From positions 1 through 20,981 of the forward strand of contig CANRPL010000018.1 of NCBI GenBank assembly GCA_947632495.1: a stretch of 20,981 nt of DNA, given 5' to 3'. Positions 13,777 to 20,981 of this stretch are shown here, in pieces (the first letter of the stretch is position 1; each line of letters starts with the position of its first letter). The translations under genes were made by a program, and so were the position numbers. Origin of the DNA: an uncultured Bacilli bacterium. GTDB taxonomy: Bacteria; Bacillota_I; Bacilli_A; RF39; UBA660. The notes under the pieces were generated by a model. The model searched no databases. It saw only the letters and a program-made list of their open reading frames with translations, and was not told the DNA's origin.

Positions 13777-15564
13777 ATGGATAAGATTAAAGAGAAATTA
13801 TCTCTTTTACCGATGTTACCAGGTTGTTATTTAATGAAAAATAAAGATGGTAATATTATCTATATCGGTAAAGCTAAAAAGCTAAAGAACCGTGTTAGTT
13901 CTTATTTTCGTGGTACTCATACTGGTAAAACGGCTCGTTTAGTTAGTGAGATTGCTGATTTTGAATATATAACAGTCGGTAGTGAAGTTGAATCCCTTAT
14001 TCTTGAAATTAATTTAATTAAAGAACATAATCCTAAATATAATGTTTTACTTAAAGATGATAAAAGTTATCCTTATATTGAACTAACTGATGAAAAGGTT
14101 CCTCGGTTAAAAGTAGTCCGTGTCTTAACAAGGAAGAAGAATCAAAAGCATCTATATGGACCTTATCCTAATGTGACAGCGGCTCGTAATGTCGTCAATC
14201 TATTGAACCGAATGTATCCTATTCGTAAATGTAATACATATCAGTCTAAACCATGCCTTTACTATCACATTCATCAATGTTTAGGATACTGTACGAATGA
14301 TGTTCCTAGTGAACAAGTTGAAGCTATGCGTAGTGATATCATCAAATTTTTAAAAGGTGATCATAGTTTAATAAGCGCTAAAATAAAAAAAGAGATCGAC
14401 AGTTATAGCGCTAATTTAGAGTTTGAAAAAGCATTAGAATTAAAAAAGATGCTTGACTATATCAATATTACATTAACTCATCAACAAGTTGAGACTAAAG
14501 ATAATGTTGATCGTGATGTTTTTGGTTATTATCAAGATAAGGGTTATTTAAGTATTCAAGTCTTTTTTATTAGAGGCGCTAAAATTGTTGAACGCCACTC
14601 TAAAATTATTCCCGTATTAGATGAAGTTGGTAGTGAATTAACTAGTTATATTGCATCTTTTTATCACAATATCTTAACTCCTAAAGAAATATTAGTTCCT
14701 GATGTTGTTGATGCTTCTTTACTTGAAACTTATTTAGAAACTAGTGTCAATATCCCACAAAAAGGCGATAAACATAAGTTAGTCACTTTAGCTTGTGATA
14801 ATGCTAAAATAGCGCTCGATGAAAATTTTGAATTAATTAAACGTGATGAAGCAAAGACTAGTGACGCTAATGATGAGCTTAAAAATTTATTAGGTTTAAC
14901 TAAATTAGACCGCATTGAAATATTTGATAATGCTCATCTATTTGGTACTTATAATGTATCGGGTATGGTTGTCTTTATTAATGGTAAACCTGCTAAAAAC
15001 GAGTATCGTAAGTATAAGATTAGTGTCGATCAAAATGATGATTATGGTACGATGCGCGAAGTTATTTATCGTCGTTATTTTCGTGTTTTAAAGGATAATC
15101 TTACTAGACCTGATTTAATTTTAGTTGATGGTGGTTTAGGACAAATTAATGTCGCTAAAGAAGTTGTCGATAGTTTAGGTTTAAATATTTTAGTTGCTGG
15201 TTTAGCTAAAGATGATCATCATGCGACTAATAAGCTTTTAACTCACGATAAAGAATATGATATTGACCGTAAGACTAATCTTTTTTATCTTTTAGAACGC
15301 ATGCAAGATGAAGTCCATGAATTTACGATTAATTATCATAAACAAATACGTAGTAAAGGATCATTAGCTAGTATTTTAGATAATGTTGAAGGTATTGGTA
15401 GTAAAAGAAAAAAAGAATTATTAAAAAAATATCGTTCAATTACTAAAATAAAAGAGGCATCAATTGATGAATTAACGCTATTATTACCACATCAAGTAGC
15501 TATTTCTTTACATGATTATTTATCTTCATATGAACAAGAAAAGAATGATGACACGATAATTTGA
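13777..15564 (+). CDS. uvrC: Excinuclease ABC subunit C
   Basis: A 595-residue, full-length UvrC, the nuclease of nucleotide excision repair that cuts on both sides of a UvrAB-marked lesion. The N-terminal GIY-YIG domain (~13-95) has GCYLMKNKDGNIIYIGKAKK (16-35), R39 and metal-ligand E77. The Cys cluster C152, C160, C168, C172 matches the residues reported to hold an Fe-S cluster in UvrC. The UVR domain that contacts UvrB is at ~197-232. The C-terminal RNase H-like nuclease shows D384, D451 (LVDGG) and H514 (DEVHEF). The helix-hairpin-helix region is at ~542-590. The SD AAAGGAGGG spans 13763-13771. It appears to form an operon with the serine hydrolase; uvrA and uvrB are not nearby. Confidence 0.97.
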   Translation: MDKIKEKLSLLPMLPGCYLMKNKDGNIIYIGKAKKLKNRVSSYFRGTHTGKTARLVSEIADFEYITVGSEVESLILEINLIKEHNPKYNVLLKDDKSYPYIELTDEKVPRLKVVRVLTRKKNQKHLYGPYPNVTAARNVVNLLNRMYPIRKCNTYQSKPCLYYHIHQCLGYCTNDVPSEQVEAMRSDIIKFLKGDHSLISAKIKKEIDSYSANLEFEKALELKKMLDYINITLTHQQVETKDNVDRDVFGYYQDKGYLSIQVFFIRGAKIVERHSKIIPVLDEVGSELTSYIASFYHNILTPKEILVPDVVDASLLETYLETSVNIPQKGDKHKLVTLACDNAKIALDENFELIKRDEAKTSDANDELKNLLGLTKLDRIEIFDNAHLFGTYNVSGMVVFINGKPAKNEYRKYKISVDQNDDYGTMREVIYRRYFRVLKDNLTRPDLILVDGGLGQINVAKEVVDSLGLNILVAGLAKDDHHATNKLLTHDKEYDIDRKTNLFYLLERMQDEVHEFTINYHKQIRSKGSLASILDNVEGIGSKRKKELLKKYRSITKIKEASIDELTLLLPHQVAISLHDYLSSYEQEKNDDTII

Positions 15565-15586
15565 CATTATTGGTGTCATCTTTTTT
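15547..15586 (+). terminator. Intrinsic terminator of uvrC
   Basis: GATGACAC (15547-15554) pairs with GTGTCATC (15573-15580), followed by six T. A second inner stem ATAAT / ATTAT (15556-15560 with 15566-15570) extends the hairpin over a small internal loop. The left arm lies inside the uvrC coding end. Confidence 0.85.
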
Positions 15587-15603
15587 GTAATATTATCAGC
15601 AAC

Positions 15604-15644
15604 TGTTATAATTATATCTATTTTAAATATAATTATGGTATAAT
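15604..15644 (+). promoter_or_regulatory. Two tandem extended -10 elements upstream of murG
   Basis: TGTTATAAT (15604-15612) and TGGTATAAT (15636-15644) are both perfect extended -10 sites. Neither has a good -35. The downstream one would start near 15651, about 20 bases before the murG ATG; the upstream one would give a leader of ~53 bases. Confidence 0.65.
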
Positions 15645-15671
15645 AAGATTAAATATATAGGAAGTGATTTG

Positions 15672-16754
15672 ATGCGCGTTATTATCAGTGCTGGTGGTAC
15701 AGGTGGGCATATTTATCCTGCTTTAGCCATTTTAAATAAGATTAAAGAACACGAACCAAATAGCGAATTTTTATATATCGGTACACATGATCGAATGGAA
15801 AAAGATATTGTTCCTAAAAGGGGTATTCCTTTTGAGACAATTGAAATATATGGTTTTGATCGACGTCATCTTCTTCGCAACTTTAAAGTTTTGTATCATC
15901 TTTTCAAGAGTAGGAAGAAATGTCGTAAACTAATTCGTAATTTTAAACCTGATGTAGTTATTGGTGTAGGGGGCTATGTAACCGTTCCTGTTTTATCAGT
16001 AGCTCATAAATTAGGGTATCGTACTTTTATTCATGAACAAAATAGTATTCCTGGTAAAGCCAATCTTTATTTAGCTCACAAGGTTGATAAAATAGGGGTA
16101 TCGATGAAATCAACTTTAACTTCTTTTCCAAAAGAGAAAGTTATATATACTGGTAATCCTTGTAGTGAAGATGCCCTAAAAGTAGCACCGATGGCGAAAG
16201 AAAAATTAGGACTGACGCCAAATAAAAAATTAGTCTTGATTGTGATGGGATCTTTAGGAGCAACAACCGTTAATGACGTTATTATTAAGACGATTCCTAA
16301 ATTTAGTAATGAAAGTTATGAAGTCGTTTTTGTCACTGGTAAAGCTAATTATGAGGATGTTAGTAAAAATAAATATCCCGATAATGTTAAAGTTGTTCCT
16401 TATATCGATGGTATGACTGGATTAATGAAAAAGACTGATTTAATGGTTACGCGAGCTGGGGCTTCTACTTTAAGTGAAATAATAGCGCTTAAAGTTCCAG
16501 CTATTTTAATTCCAAGTCCTTTTGTACCTAATAATCATCAATATCTTAATGCGATGGATTTAGTTAATGAGGATGCCGCCTTAATTATTGAAGAAAAAGA
16601 TTTAAATCCAGATATCTTAATTGAACAGATAAATGATTTATTATATAATTACAAAAGACTTAACACCCTAAAAGATAATCTTAATAAGTTAAGCATCAAA
16701 GATAGTGGGGAAATCATATATAATACCTTACAAGATTTAATAGAAAGAAAATGA
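15672..16754 (+). CDS. murG: UDP-GlcNAc:lipid I GlcNAc transferase MurG
   Basis: A 360-residue GT-B glycosyltransferase that adds GlcNAc to lipid I to make lipid II at the inner face of the membrane. Motifs: N-terminal G-loop GGTGGHIYPALA (8-19), GVGGY (98-102), HEQNSIPGKAN (121-131), second G-loop MGSLGATTVND (192-202) and the UDP-GlcNAc site TRAGASTLSEI (260-270). The SD AGGAAGTGAT spans 15659-15668; ATG 15672 is used, not the TTG just before it. The stop overlaps the murB start (ATGA), so translation is coupled. uvrC lies upstream where mraY, murD and ftsW often sit; those genes are not in the window. Confidence 0.97.
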   Translation: MRVIISAGGTGGHIYPALAILNKIKEHEPNSEFLYIGTHDRMEKDIVPKRGIPFETIEIYGFDRRHLLRNFKVLYHLFKSRKKCRKLIRNFKPDVVIGVGGYVTVPVLSVAHKLGYRTFIHEQNSIPGKANLYLAHKVDKIGVSMKSTLTSFPKEKVIYTGNPCSEDALKVAPMAKEKLGLTPNKKLVLIVMGSLGATTVNDVIIKTIPKFSNESYEVVFVTGKANYEDVSKNKYPDNVKVVPYIDGMTGLMKKTDLMVTRAGASTLSEIIALKVPAILIPSPFVPNNHQYLNAMDLVNEDAALIIEEKDLNPDILIEQINDLLYNYKRLNTLKDNLNKLSIKDSGEIIYNTLQDLIERK

Positions 16755-17653
16755 TTATGGAGATAATAGAAAAAATTAAAAAATTAGGCCTTGGTGAAGT
16801 GCTGGAAGATGTTGATATTGCTAAATATACAACTTATCATGTTGGCGGTCATGCTTTAGCGATGGTCTTTCCTAGTGATGTATATTGTCTAATTGAACTT
16901 TTAAAACTTCTTAAAGAAGAAAATGTTAAATATAAAGTTTTAGGACGTGGCTCTAATTTAGTGTTTAGTAATACTTTTTATAATGGTATTTTAATTAAGC
17001 TAGATCATTTTGATGATTTAAGAATAAATGGTAATGAAATTACGGTCGGGGCTGGTTTTCAATTAATTAAATTAGCGATTAGATTATCGCGTATTGGTTT
17101 TACAGGTATTGAATTTGCAACTGGTATTCCTGGTACAGTTGGTGGCGGCATTTTTATGAATGCTGGAGCCTATAAAAGTGATATGGGCTATATCGTAAAA
17201 AAAGTTAAAGTTTTAACACCTGATTTAAAAGTTAAAGAATTAACTAATTCACAATTAGATTTTCATTATCGTTCATCTTTTTTACAAAAACATCCTGGCT
17301 ATATTTGTCTTGAAGCAACTATTGTTTTACAGCGTGACGATCCAGATAAAATTATGCAACTGGTCGACGATCGTAAAAAGCGAAGACTTGAAACACAACC
17401 ACTTGAATATCCTTCAGCTGGTTCAGTATTTCGTAATCCCGAAGGTGACTATGCTGGACGTCTAATTGAAGAAGCTGGTTTTAAAGGTAAAAAACATGGT
17501 GGCGCTATGGTTAGTACCAAACATGCTAATTTTGTTATCAATGTTGGTAATGCGACTGGCGAAGATATCAAAGAATTAATCCTAGAAATTCAAAAAACAA
17601 TTAAAGAAAAATATGATATTGAATTAAAAATTGAACAAGAATTTGTAGAATAG
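16751..17653 (+). CDS. murB: UDP-N-acetylenolpyruvoylglucosamine reductase MurB
   Basis: A 300-residue FAD enzyme that reduces enolpyruvyl-UDP-GlcNAc to UDP-MurNAc with NADPH. FAD-binding motifs: YTTYHVGGHA (26-35), VLGRGSNLVF (63-72) and GIEFATGIPGTVGGGIFMNA (119-138). The catalytic proton donor is Ser225 in PSAGSVFRNP (221-230). The active-site Glu is in the C-terminal KIEQEF (293-298). Absence of the type I insertion marks it as a type II MurB, as usual in Gram-positives. The start overlaps the murG stop by four bases; an in-frame ATG at 16757 is an alternative. It lies between murG and ftsQ, as in Bacillus-type clusters. Confidence 0.97.
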   Translation: MIMEIIEKIKKLGLGEVLEDVDIAKYTTYHVGGHALAMVFPSDVYCLIELLKLLKEENVKYKVLGRGSNLVFSNTFYNGILIKLDHFDDLRINGNEITVGAGFQLIKLAIRLSRIGFTGIEFATGIPGTVGGGIFMNAGAYKSDMGYIVKKVKVLTPDLKVKELTNSQLDFHYRSSFLQKHPGYICLEATIVLQRDDPDKIMQLVDDRKKRRLETQPLEYPSAGSVFRNPEGDYAGRLIEEAGFKGKKHGGAMVSTKHANFVINVGNATGEDIKELILEIQKTIKEKYDIELKIEQEFVE

Positions 17654-17661
17654 GGGTATTT

Positions 17662-18336
17662 ATGAGTAATGTTATAAAGAAGAAAAGGCGTATTAAATAT
17701 AAAAATGTTTGCTTTTTTACCTTATTTATTTTAATAATTATAATAAGTATTTTTGTAGTTGCTAATATGCATATTAAAAATATTTATATTAAAAATAATG
17801 CTTTTGTTAGTGACCAGACAATTATCGATGAAGCAGGATTACATAATTATCCTAAAGTATATAAAGTAAGTGTCAGTAAGATTAAAAAGAGCTTGGAAAG
17901 TAATCCATATATAAAAAAAGCTAACGTAAAACGTCAAAACCTTTTCCGTGAAATAACTATTACTATTGAAGAAAATCGACCTCTAATCTATTATGCATAT
18001 GATGAATCTTATCTTTTAACTGATGGTACCAAAGTTAAAGATTCCTTTAACTTACCTATACTAATCAATCAAACACCAGAAGATATCTTACTTAAGCTAC
18101 TAAAGAAGTTAGATGCTTTAGACCGCGATATTTTAATTAGAATATCAGAAATTAAATATAGTCCATCAGATGTTGACCAAGAATTATTTTATTTGACGAT
18201 GAATGATGGTAACGATGTCTATATCAATTTTAATGAATTTAGTAAATTAAATGACTATATAGATATGATTCAACAATTTGATAAAGCTAAAGGTACACTT
18301 CATTTAGATAGTGGTAATTATTTAGAAAAATACTAA
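17662..18336 (+). CDS. ftsQ: Cell division protein FtsQ/DivIB
   Basis: A 224-residue bitopic membrane protein of the divisome. A basic cytoplasmic N-terminus (KKKRRIKYK, 6-14) is followed by one membrane helix (~16-35). The POTRA domain (~36-104) begins IKNIYIKNNAFVSDQTIIDEAG and contains SNPYIKKANVKR (80-91) and the ITITIEENRPLIYY strand (98-111). The beta domain follows to ~215. It is short compared with Bacillus DivIB (~260) and lacks a long gamma tail. FtsQ/DivIB scaffolds FtsL and FtsB/DivIC at the septum. It starts 8 bases after murB with SD AGGGG (17652-17656). Identification rests on fold pattern and position more than on strict motifs. Confidence 0.88.
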   Translation: MSNVIKKKRRIKYKNVCFFTLFILIIIISIFVVANMHIKNIYIKNNAFVSDQTIIDEAGLHNYPKVYKVSVSKIKKSLESNPYIKKANVKRQNLFREITITIEENRPLIYYAYDESYLLTDGTKVKDSFNLPILINQTPEDILLKLLKKLDALDRDILIRISEIKYSPSDVDQELFYLTMNDGNDVYINFNEFSKLNDYIDMIQQFDKAKGTLHLDSGNYLEKY

Positions 18337-18360
18337 GAACCATTTCTTCTTAGTATTTTA
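18327..18360 (+). terminator. Terminator hairpin after ftsQ
   Basis: AAAATACTAAGAA (18327-18339) pairs perfectly with TTCTTAGTATTTT (18347-18359) around a seven-base loop. The trailing T run is only the four T within the stem, so termination may be partial. It overlaps the ftsQ stop and directly abuts the next promoter, separating the murG-murB-ftsQ unit from the metallopeptidase gene. Confidence 0.65.
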
Positions 18361-18363
18361 TTA

Positions 18364-18372
18364 TGGTATAAT
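18364..18372 (+). promoter_or_regulatory. Extended -10 promoter of the metallopeptidase gene
   Basis: TGGTATAAT, identical to the downstream murG element. No good -35 is seen; the position where one would lie is inside the terminator hairpin. The predicted start is ~18379, next to the SD AGGTGAT (18382-18388). Confidence 0.7.
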
Positions 18373-18391
18373 TTAGATAGTAGGTGATAAG

Positions 18392-19087
18392 ATGACGTTA
18401 ACCAATGAGGAGTTACAAAAGCGTATTCATCGTTTAGAAGAAGCGACGAAAAGAGCTTATGATATTTTTTATCAAGAGATTGTTCCGGCTCCTTATTTTA
18501 ATGATACTAATTTTAGAAATAATCTTCCTACTTTTGATCGTGTGGTTATAACAGATGATGGCTTGGGTGTTAAAAATCTTTTTGCATTTTATGATATTAA
18601 TACGAATAAAATGCTTGTTAATATAACGGAAATTCCTGAAGATATTAGCGATGATGATCTAACAGTTATTGTCTTACATGAATTTATTCACTTTCTATCA
18701 GCTAATCGAAAAGAACAATTAATGGGCTTCCTTACGCACGATGATACCTTTTTATCTTTAAATGAAGGATGCACACAATATTTAGCGATGCGCCTTGTCT
18801 ATAAAGAACGACTTAAGGAAGCACTTAAAAGGAATATTATGTATCCTAAAGCGACAGCTTGCATTGCGCATTTTATTGATATGGGTGGCTCTTTAGATGC
18901 CGTATATAGTGGGTATTTTACCAACGATTTGAAAAAGACATTAAGTATGCTAGATGCATCTTCTAAAAGTCTTTTTATTGATATGATTTTATCTGATCAA
19001 ATGCTCGATGAAGAAAAAAACGCTAAAATGGGGCTAGATGCTTTTCAAGACCAAATTGATAGCGTGAAAAGTGGGGCTACAATATAA
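18392..19087 (+). CDS. Predicted zinc metallopeptidase (HExxH) inside the division cluster
   Basis: A 231-residue protein I cannot assign to a named family. It carries the zincin motif HEFIH (96-100) in a helix context (TVIVLHEFIHFL), and 24 residues downstream LNEGCTQYLAMRL (123-135), whose Glu125 fits the third zinc ligand of gluzincins (NEGxT). His96, His100 and Glu125 would bind zinc, with Glu97 catalytic. The N-terminus (1-30) is a polar amphipathic helix. There is no signal peptide or membrane segment, so it is probably cytoplasmic. It has its own extended -10 promoter and SD AGGTGAT. It sits between ftsQ and ftsA, which are normally adjacent, so a link to division or envelope control is possible but unproven. 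No terminator is seen before the ftsA promoter. Confidence 0.75.
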   Translation: MTLTNEELQKRIHRLEEATKRAYDIFYQEIVPAPYFNDTNFRNNLPTFDRVVITDDGLGVKNLFAFYDINTNKMLVNITEIPEDISDDDLTVIVLHEFIHFLSANRKEQLMGFLTHDDTFLSLNEGCTQYLAMRLVYKERLKEALKRNIMYPKATACIAHFIDMGGSLDAVYSGYFTNDLKKTLSMLDASSKSLFIDMILSDQMLDEEKNAKMGLDAFQDQIDSVKSGATI

Positions 19088-19103
19088 TAATTTTATTCAT
19101 TTT

Positions 19104-19132
19104 TTTACATTTTAAGAAATTTATAGTATAAT
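19104..19132 (+). promoter_or_regulatory. ftsA promoter, consensus -35/-10 type
   Basis: -35 TTTACA (19104-19109), a 17-base spacer, and -10 TATAAT (19127-19132). No TGn extension, unlike most other promoters here. The predicted start is ~19139, about 9 bases before the SD AGGAGATGAT (19148-19157). Confidence 0.8.
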
Positions 19133-19160
19133 ACTTTTATAGACACTAGGAGATGATTAT

Positions 19161-20417
19161 GTGAAACATATATATACTAGTCTTGATATTGGTTCTGATA
19201 GTATAAAAGTTGTCGTTTGTGAATTATTTCAAAATAAACTTAATCTTTTAGCGTCTTCTTCATATAAAGCTCAAGGTATAAAAAAAGGATTAATAACTAA
19301 TGTTGATTTAGCAAGAGAAAGTATTGCGGGAGCTTTAAAAGAAGTAGAAGATATATTAGGTATTAAGATTACTAGTGTTATTGCATCAGTACCTAGTTAT
19401 TTTGCTGAATATTCCGTAGTTAAAGGGGAAGTTGAAATAACAGGAGAAAACGGATTAGTAACGCGTGATGATATCGTAAGTGCCTTAAATGTAGCATCTG
19501 AAAGTATTCCTCTTGAAGGAAGAGAAATCGTTACAATATTGCCAGTTGACTATCGTCTTGATGGTATTGTTCAAGATAAGGAACCAATTGATAAGACTGG
19601 TAAAGTTTTAGGAGCACGTGCTATTTTAGTTTCCGTACCAGAAAAGAATGTCTATTCCGTTGTCGGTCTATTAGAAGATATGGGTATTACTACAATGGAT
19701 ATATCAATTAATGGCATTGGCGATTTATATGCCTTTAAAAATAAAAATATTGAGAAAAGTGTCGGAGCGATTGTTAATATTGGTAGTGAGACGACAGTTG
19801 TATCACTATATAATCGTGGTATCATTGTTAAAAGCTCGATTGTACAAATGGGCGGAAAGCATGTAAACAATGATATTTCTTATATGTATAAGACTGATGC
19901 ACATACATCAGAAGACTTAAAAATGCATTTTGCTTTAGGTCATAAGCGTAATGCTAGTACCAGTGATATGTATGATATTAAAACAGCTCAAGGTGAAGAG
20001 ATTAGAATTAATCAATTTGAGATATCAGAGGTTGTTTCTTCACGTCTTGAAGAAATTCTTAATTTGGCCAAAAAAGAGATTAATATATTGACAAGCAAGA
20101 GAATTGATTATATTATTATAACAGGGGGTACAAGTAATATGGCCGATATTGAATACATCGCTAATGAAGTATTCGGCAAAGAAGTAAGTATTGGTAATAT
20201 TAAACTTATCGGTATCCGTGATAATAAATATTCATCAGCTGTTGGTAATATTGTTTACTTTATTAATAAGATGAAATTAAAAGGTCAAAAGTTATCTATG
20301 GTTAATAGTGAAGATGTTAAAGAATTAGTAAGTATTCATAAGAGTTACCAAGAAATACATAATGATGAAATGCTAGGAAAATTGATGGATTATTTTTTAG
20401 CGAATAGGAGGATATGA
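19161..20417 (+). CDS. ftsA: Cell division protein FtsA
   Basis: A 418-residue actin-like ATPase that tethers FtsZ filaments to the membrane. Phosphate-1 motif SLDIGSDSIKVVV (7-19). The SHS2/1C subdomain is at ~84-165. Phosphate-2 motif AIVNIGSETTVVSLY (203-217) followed by MGGKHVNNDIS (230-240). Adenosine motif IIITGGTSNMADI (318-330). The last residues (EMLGKLMDYFLANRRI, 403-418) could form the amphipathic membrane-targeting helix. The start is GTG 19161, eight codons before a conserved strand, with SD AGGAGA 7 bases upstream. The nearby ATG at 19159 is out of frame and meets TGA at once. ftsZ begins within 6 bases of the stop. Confidence 0.96.
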   Translation: MKHIYTSLDIGSDSIKVVVCELFQNKLNLLASSSYKAQGIKKGLITNVDLARESIAGALKEVEDILGIKITSVIASVPSYFAEYSVVKGEVEITGENGLVTRDDIVSALNVASESIPLEGREIVTILPVDYRLDGIVQDKEPIDKTGKVLGARAILVSVPEKNVYSVVGLLEDMGITTMDISINGIGDLYAFKNKNIEKSVGAIVNIGSETTVVSLYNRGIIVKSSIVQMGGKHVNNDISYMYKTDAHTSEDLKMHFALGHKRNASTSDMYDIKTAQGEEIRINQFEISEVVSSRLEEILNLAKKEINILTSKRIDYIIITGGTSNMADIEYIANEVFGKEVSIGNIKLIGIRDNKYSSAVGNIVYFINKMKLKGQKLSMVNSEDVKELVSIHKSYQEIHNDEMLGKLMDYFLANRRI

Positions 20418-20422
20418 ATTAT

Positions 20423-20981
20423 ATGTTTGGATTAGAGATGGATCAGATAGCTAAAATTAAAGTAATAGGTGTCGGTGGTGGCGGTAATAACGCTGTTAAC
20501 CGTATGATAGATTCCGGTGTTAAGGGTGTTGAATTTATTGTGGCGAATACTGATTTACAAGTATTAAATGCTTCTAAAGCACCTGTTAAGATTCAAATTG
20601 GTGAAGCTTTAACCGGTGGACGTGGCGCGGGAGCTAAACCGGAAATTGGTCGCGAAGCGGCTATGGAAAGTAAAAAGGAAATCGAAGATGCCTTAAGTGG
20701 TGCTGATATGGTTTTCATCACTTGTGGTATGGGTGGTGGAACTGGTACAGGTGCTGCTCCGGTTATTGCGCAAATAGCTCAAGAACTTGGTGCTTTAACT
20801 GTTGGTATTGTTACTAAACCATTCTCCTTTGAAGGTAAAAGACGTATGGAACAAGCTATCGCCGGTTTGGAAGAATTAAAGAAAAACGTTGATACTTTAA
20901 TTGTTATTCCAAATGATCGTCTTCGTGAGATTATTGATAAAAAGACACCACTATTAGATTCATTTAGAGAAGTAGATAATG
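20423..20981 (+). CDS. ftsZ: Cell division protein FtsZ (partial, cut by window end)
   Basis: The first 186 residues of FtsZ, the tubulin-like GTPase that forms the division ring. Visible: IKVIGVGGGGNNAVNRMI (12-29), FIVANTDLQVL (38-48), the tubulin signature GGGTGTG (104-110) and VTKPFSFEGKRR (130-141). Up to the edge there is no disruption. ATG 20423 gives residues MFGLEMDQIAKIKV; an in-frame ATG at 20414 overlapping the ftsA stop lies only 2 bases from the SD AGGAGG (20406-20411) and is less likely, although 11 bases for the chosen start is long. Directly after ftsA, surely the same transcript. Confidence 0.97.
   Translation, partial: MFGLEMDQIAKIKVIGVGGGGNNAVNRMIDSGVKGVEFIVANTDLQVLNASKAPVKIQIGEALTGGRGAGAKPEIGREAAMESKKEIEDALSGADMVFITCGMGGGTGTGAAPVIAQIAQELGALTVGIVTKPFSFEGKRRMEQAIAGLEELKKNVDTLIVIPNDRLREIIDKKTPLLDSFREVDN

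Noticed and set aside
18364..19160. Horizontal acquisition of the metallopeptidase gene
   Set aside because: Base composition, SD and promoter type are the same as its neighbours, and no repeats or integrase remnants flank it.
19652..19870. Minus-strand reading frame inside ftsA
   Set aside because: Opposite the phosphate-2 region of FtsA; no independent support.

Overview
The window looks like chromosomal backbone from a low-G+C (around 30 % by eye) Gram-positive bacterium of the Bacillota. The base composition, strong Shine-Dalgarno (SD) sites of the AGGAGG/AGGTGAT type, and the gene blocks obg, rimM-trmD, rpsB-tsf and murG-murB-ftsQ-ftsA-ftsZ all point there. TGA is used as a stop (for example in murG, uvrC and ftsA) and Trp is TGG, so this is not a Mycoplasma-type code. 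Peptidoglycan genes show a walled cell. The compact layout and the InlB/Big2-type surface proteins would fit an uncultured gut lineage of Bacilli near Erysipelotrichia/RF39, but that placement is inference. No mobile element, tRNA, rRNA or CRISPR was seen, and no gap without a gene exceeds 300 bases.

Layout. (1) 1-1025: the tail of a signalling protein (receiver plus Hpt), then a stand-alone receiver protein, closed by a terminator. (2) 1111-2382: obg, alone between its own promoter and terminator. (3) 2473-8828: one run of same-strand genes without a visible internal terminator. It begins with RNA maturation (SpoU-type methyltransferase, rimM, trmD), passes through a small unknown basic protein, and ends with two large membrane-anchored surface proteins. 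The first is a six-domain Ig-like stalk carrying a C-terminal domain that resembles TagC / phage-receptor-binding / helveticin-type beta-propellers. The second carries an RsgI-middle-like domain, an InlB B-repeat and a Cys-rich C-terminus. (4) 8872-10983: rpsB-tsf, with an unusually long leader for this window and an S2 protein bearing a SAP/Rho_N-like C-terminal extension. (5) 10987-12647: a sortase-like membrane protein facing a YigZ/IMPACT gene, the two sharing one bidirectional terminator. (6) 12697-15586: a serine hydrolase and uvrC. (7) 15604-20981: a reduced division and cell-wall cluster (murG, murB, ftsQ/divIB, ftsA, ftsZ) with a predicted cytoplasmic zinc metallopeptidase between ftsQ and ftsA.

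MurG and MurB make peptidoglycan precursors (lipid II and UDP-MurNAc). FtsQ, FtsA and FtsZ build the divisome. RimM, TrmD, the SpoU methyltransferase, Obg, S2 and EF-Ts serve ribosome and translation functions. The two surface proteins and the sortase-like protein are the accessory, envelope-facing part.

Promoters in this window are very regular. Several have an extended -10 (TGnTATAAT or TGnTAAAAT) placed only 6-14 bases before the SD, which implies tiny 5' leaders; rpsB is the exception. I see no complete, clearly new multi-gene system. The best candidates for novelty are the Ig-stalk/propeller protein with its neighbour, the S2 extension, and the metallopeptidase inside the division cluster.
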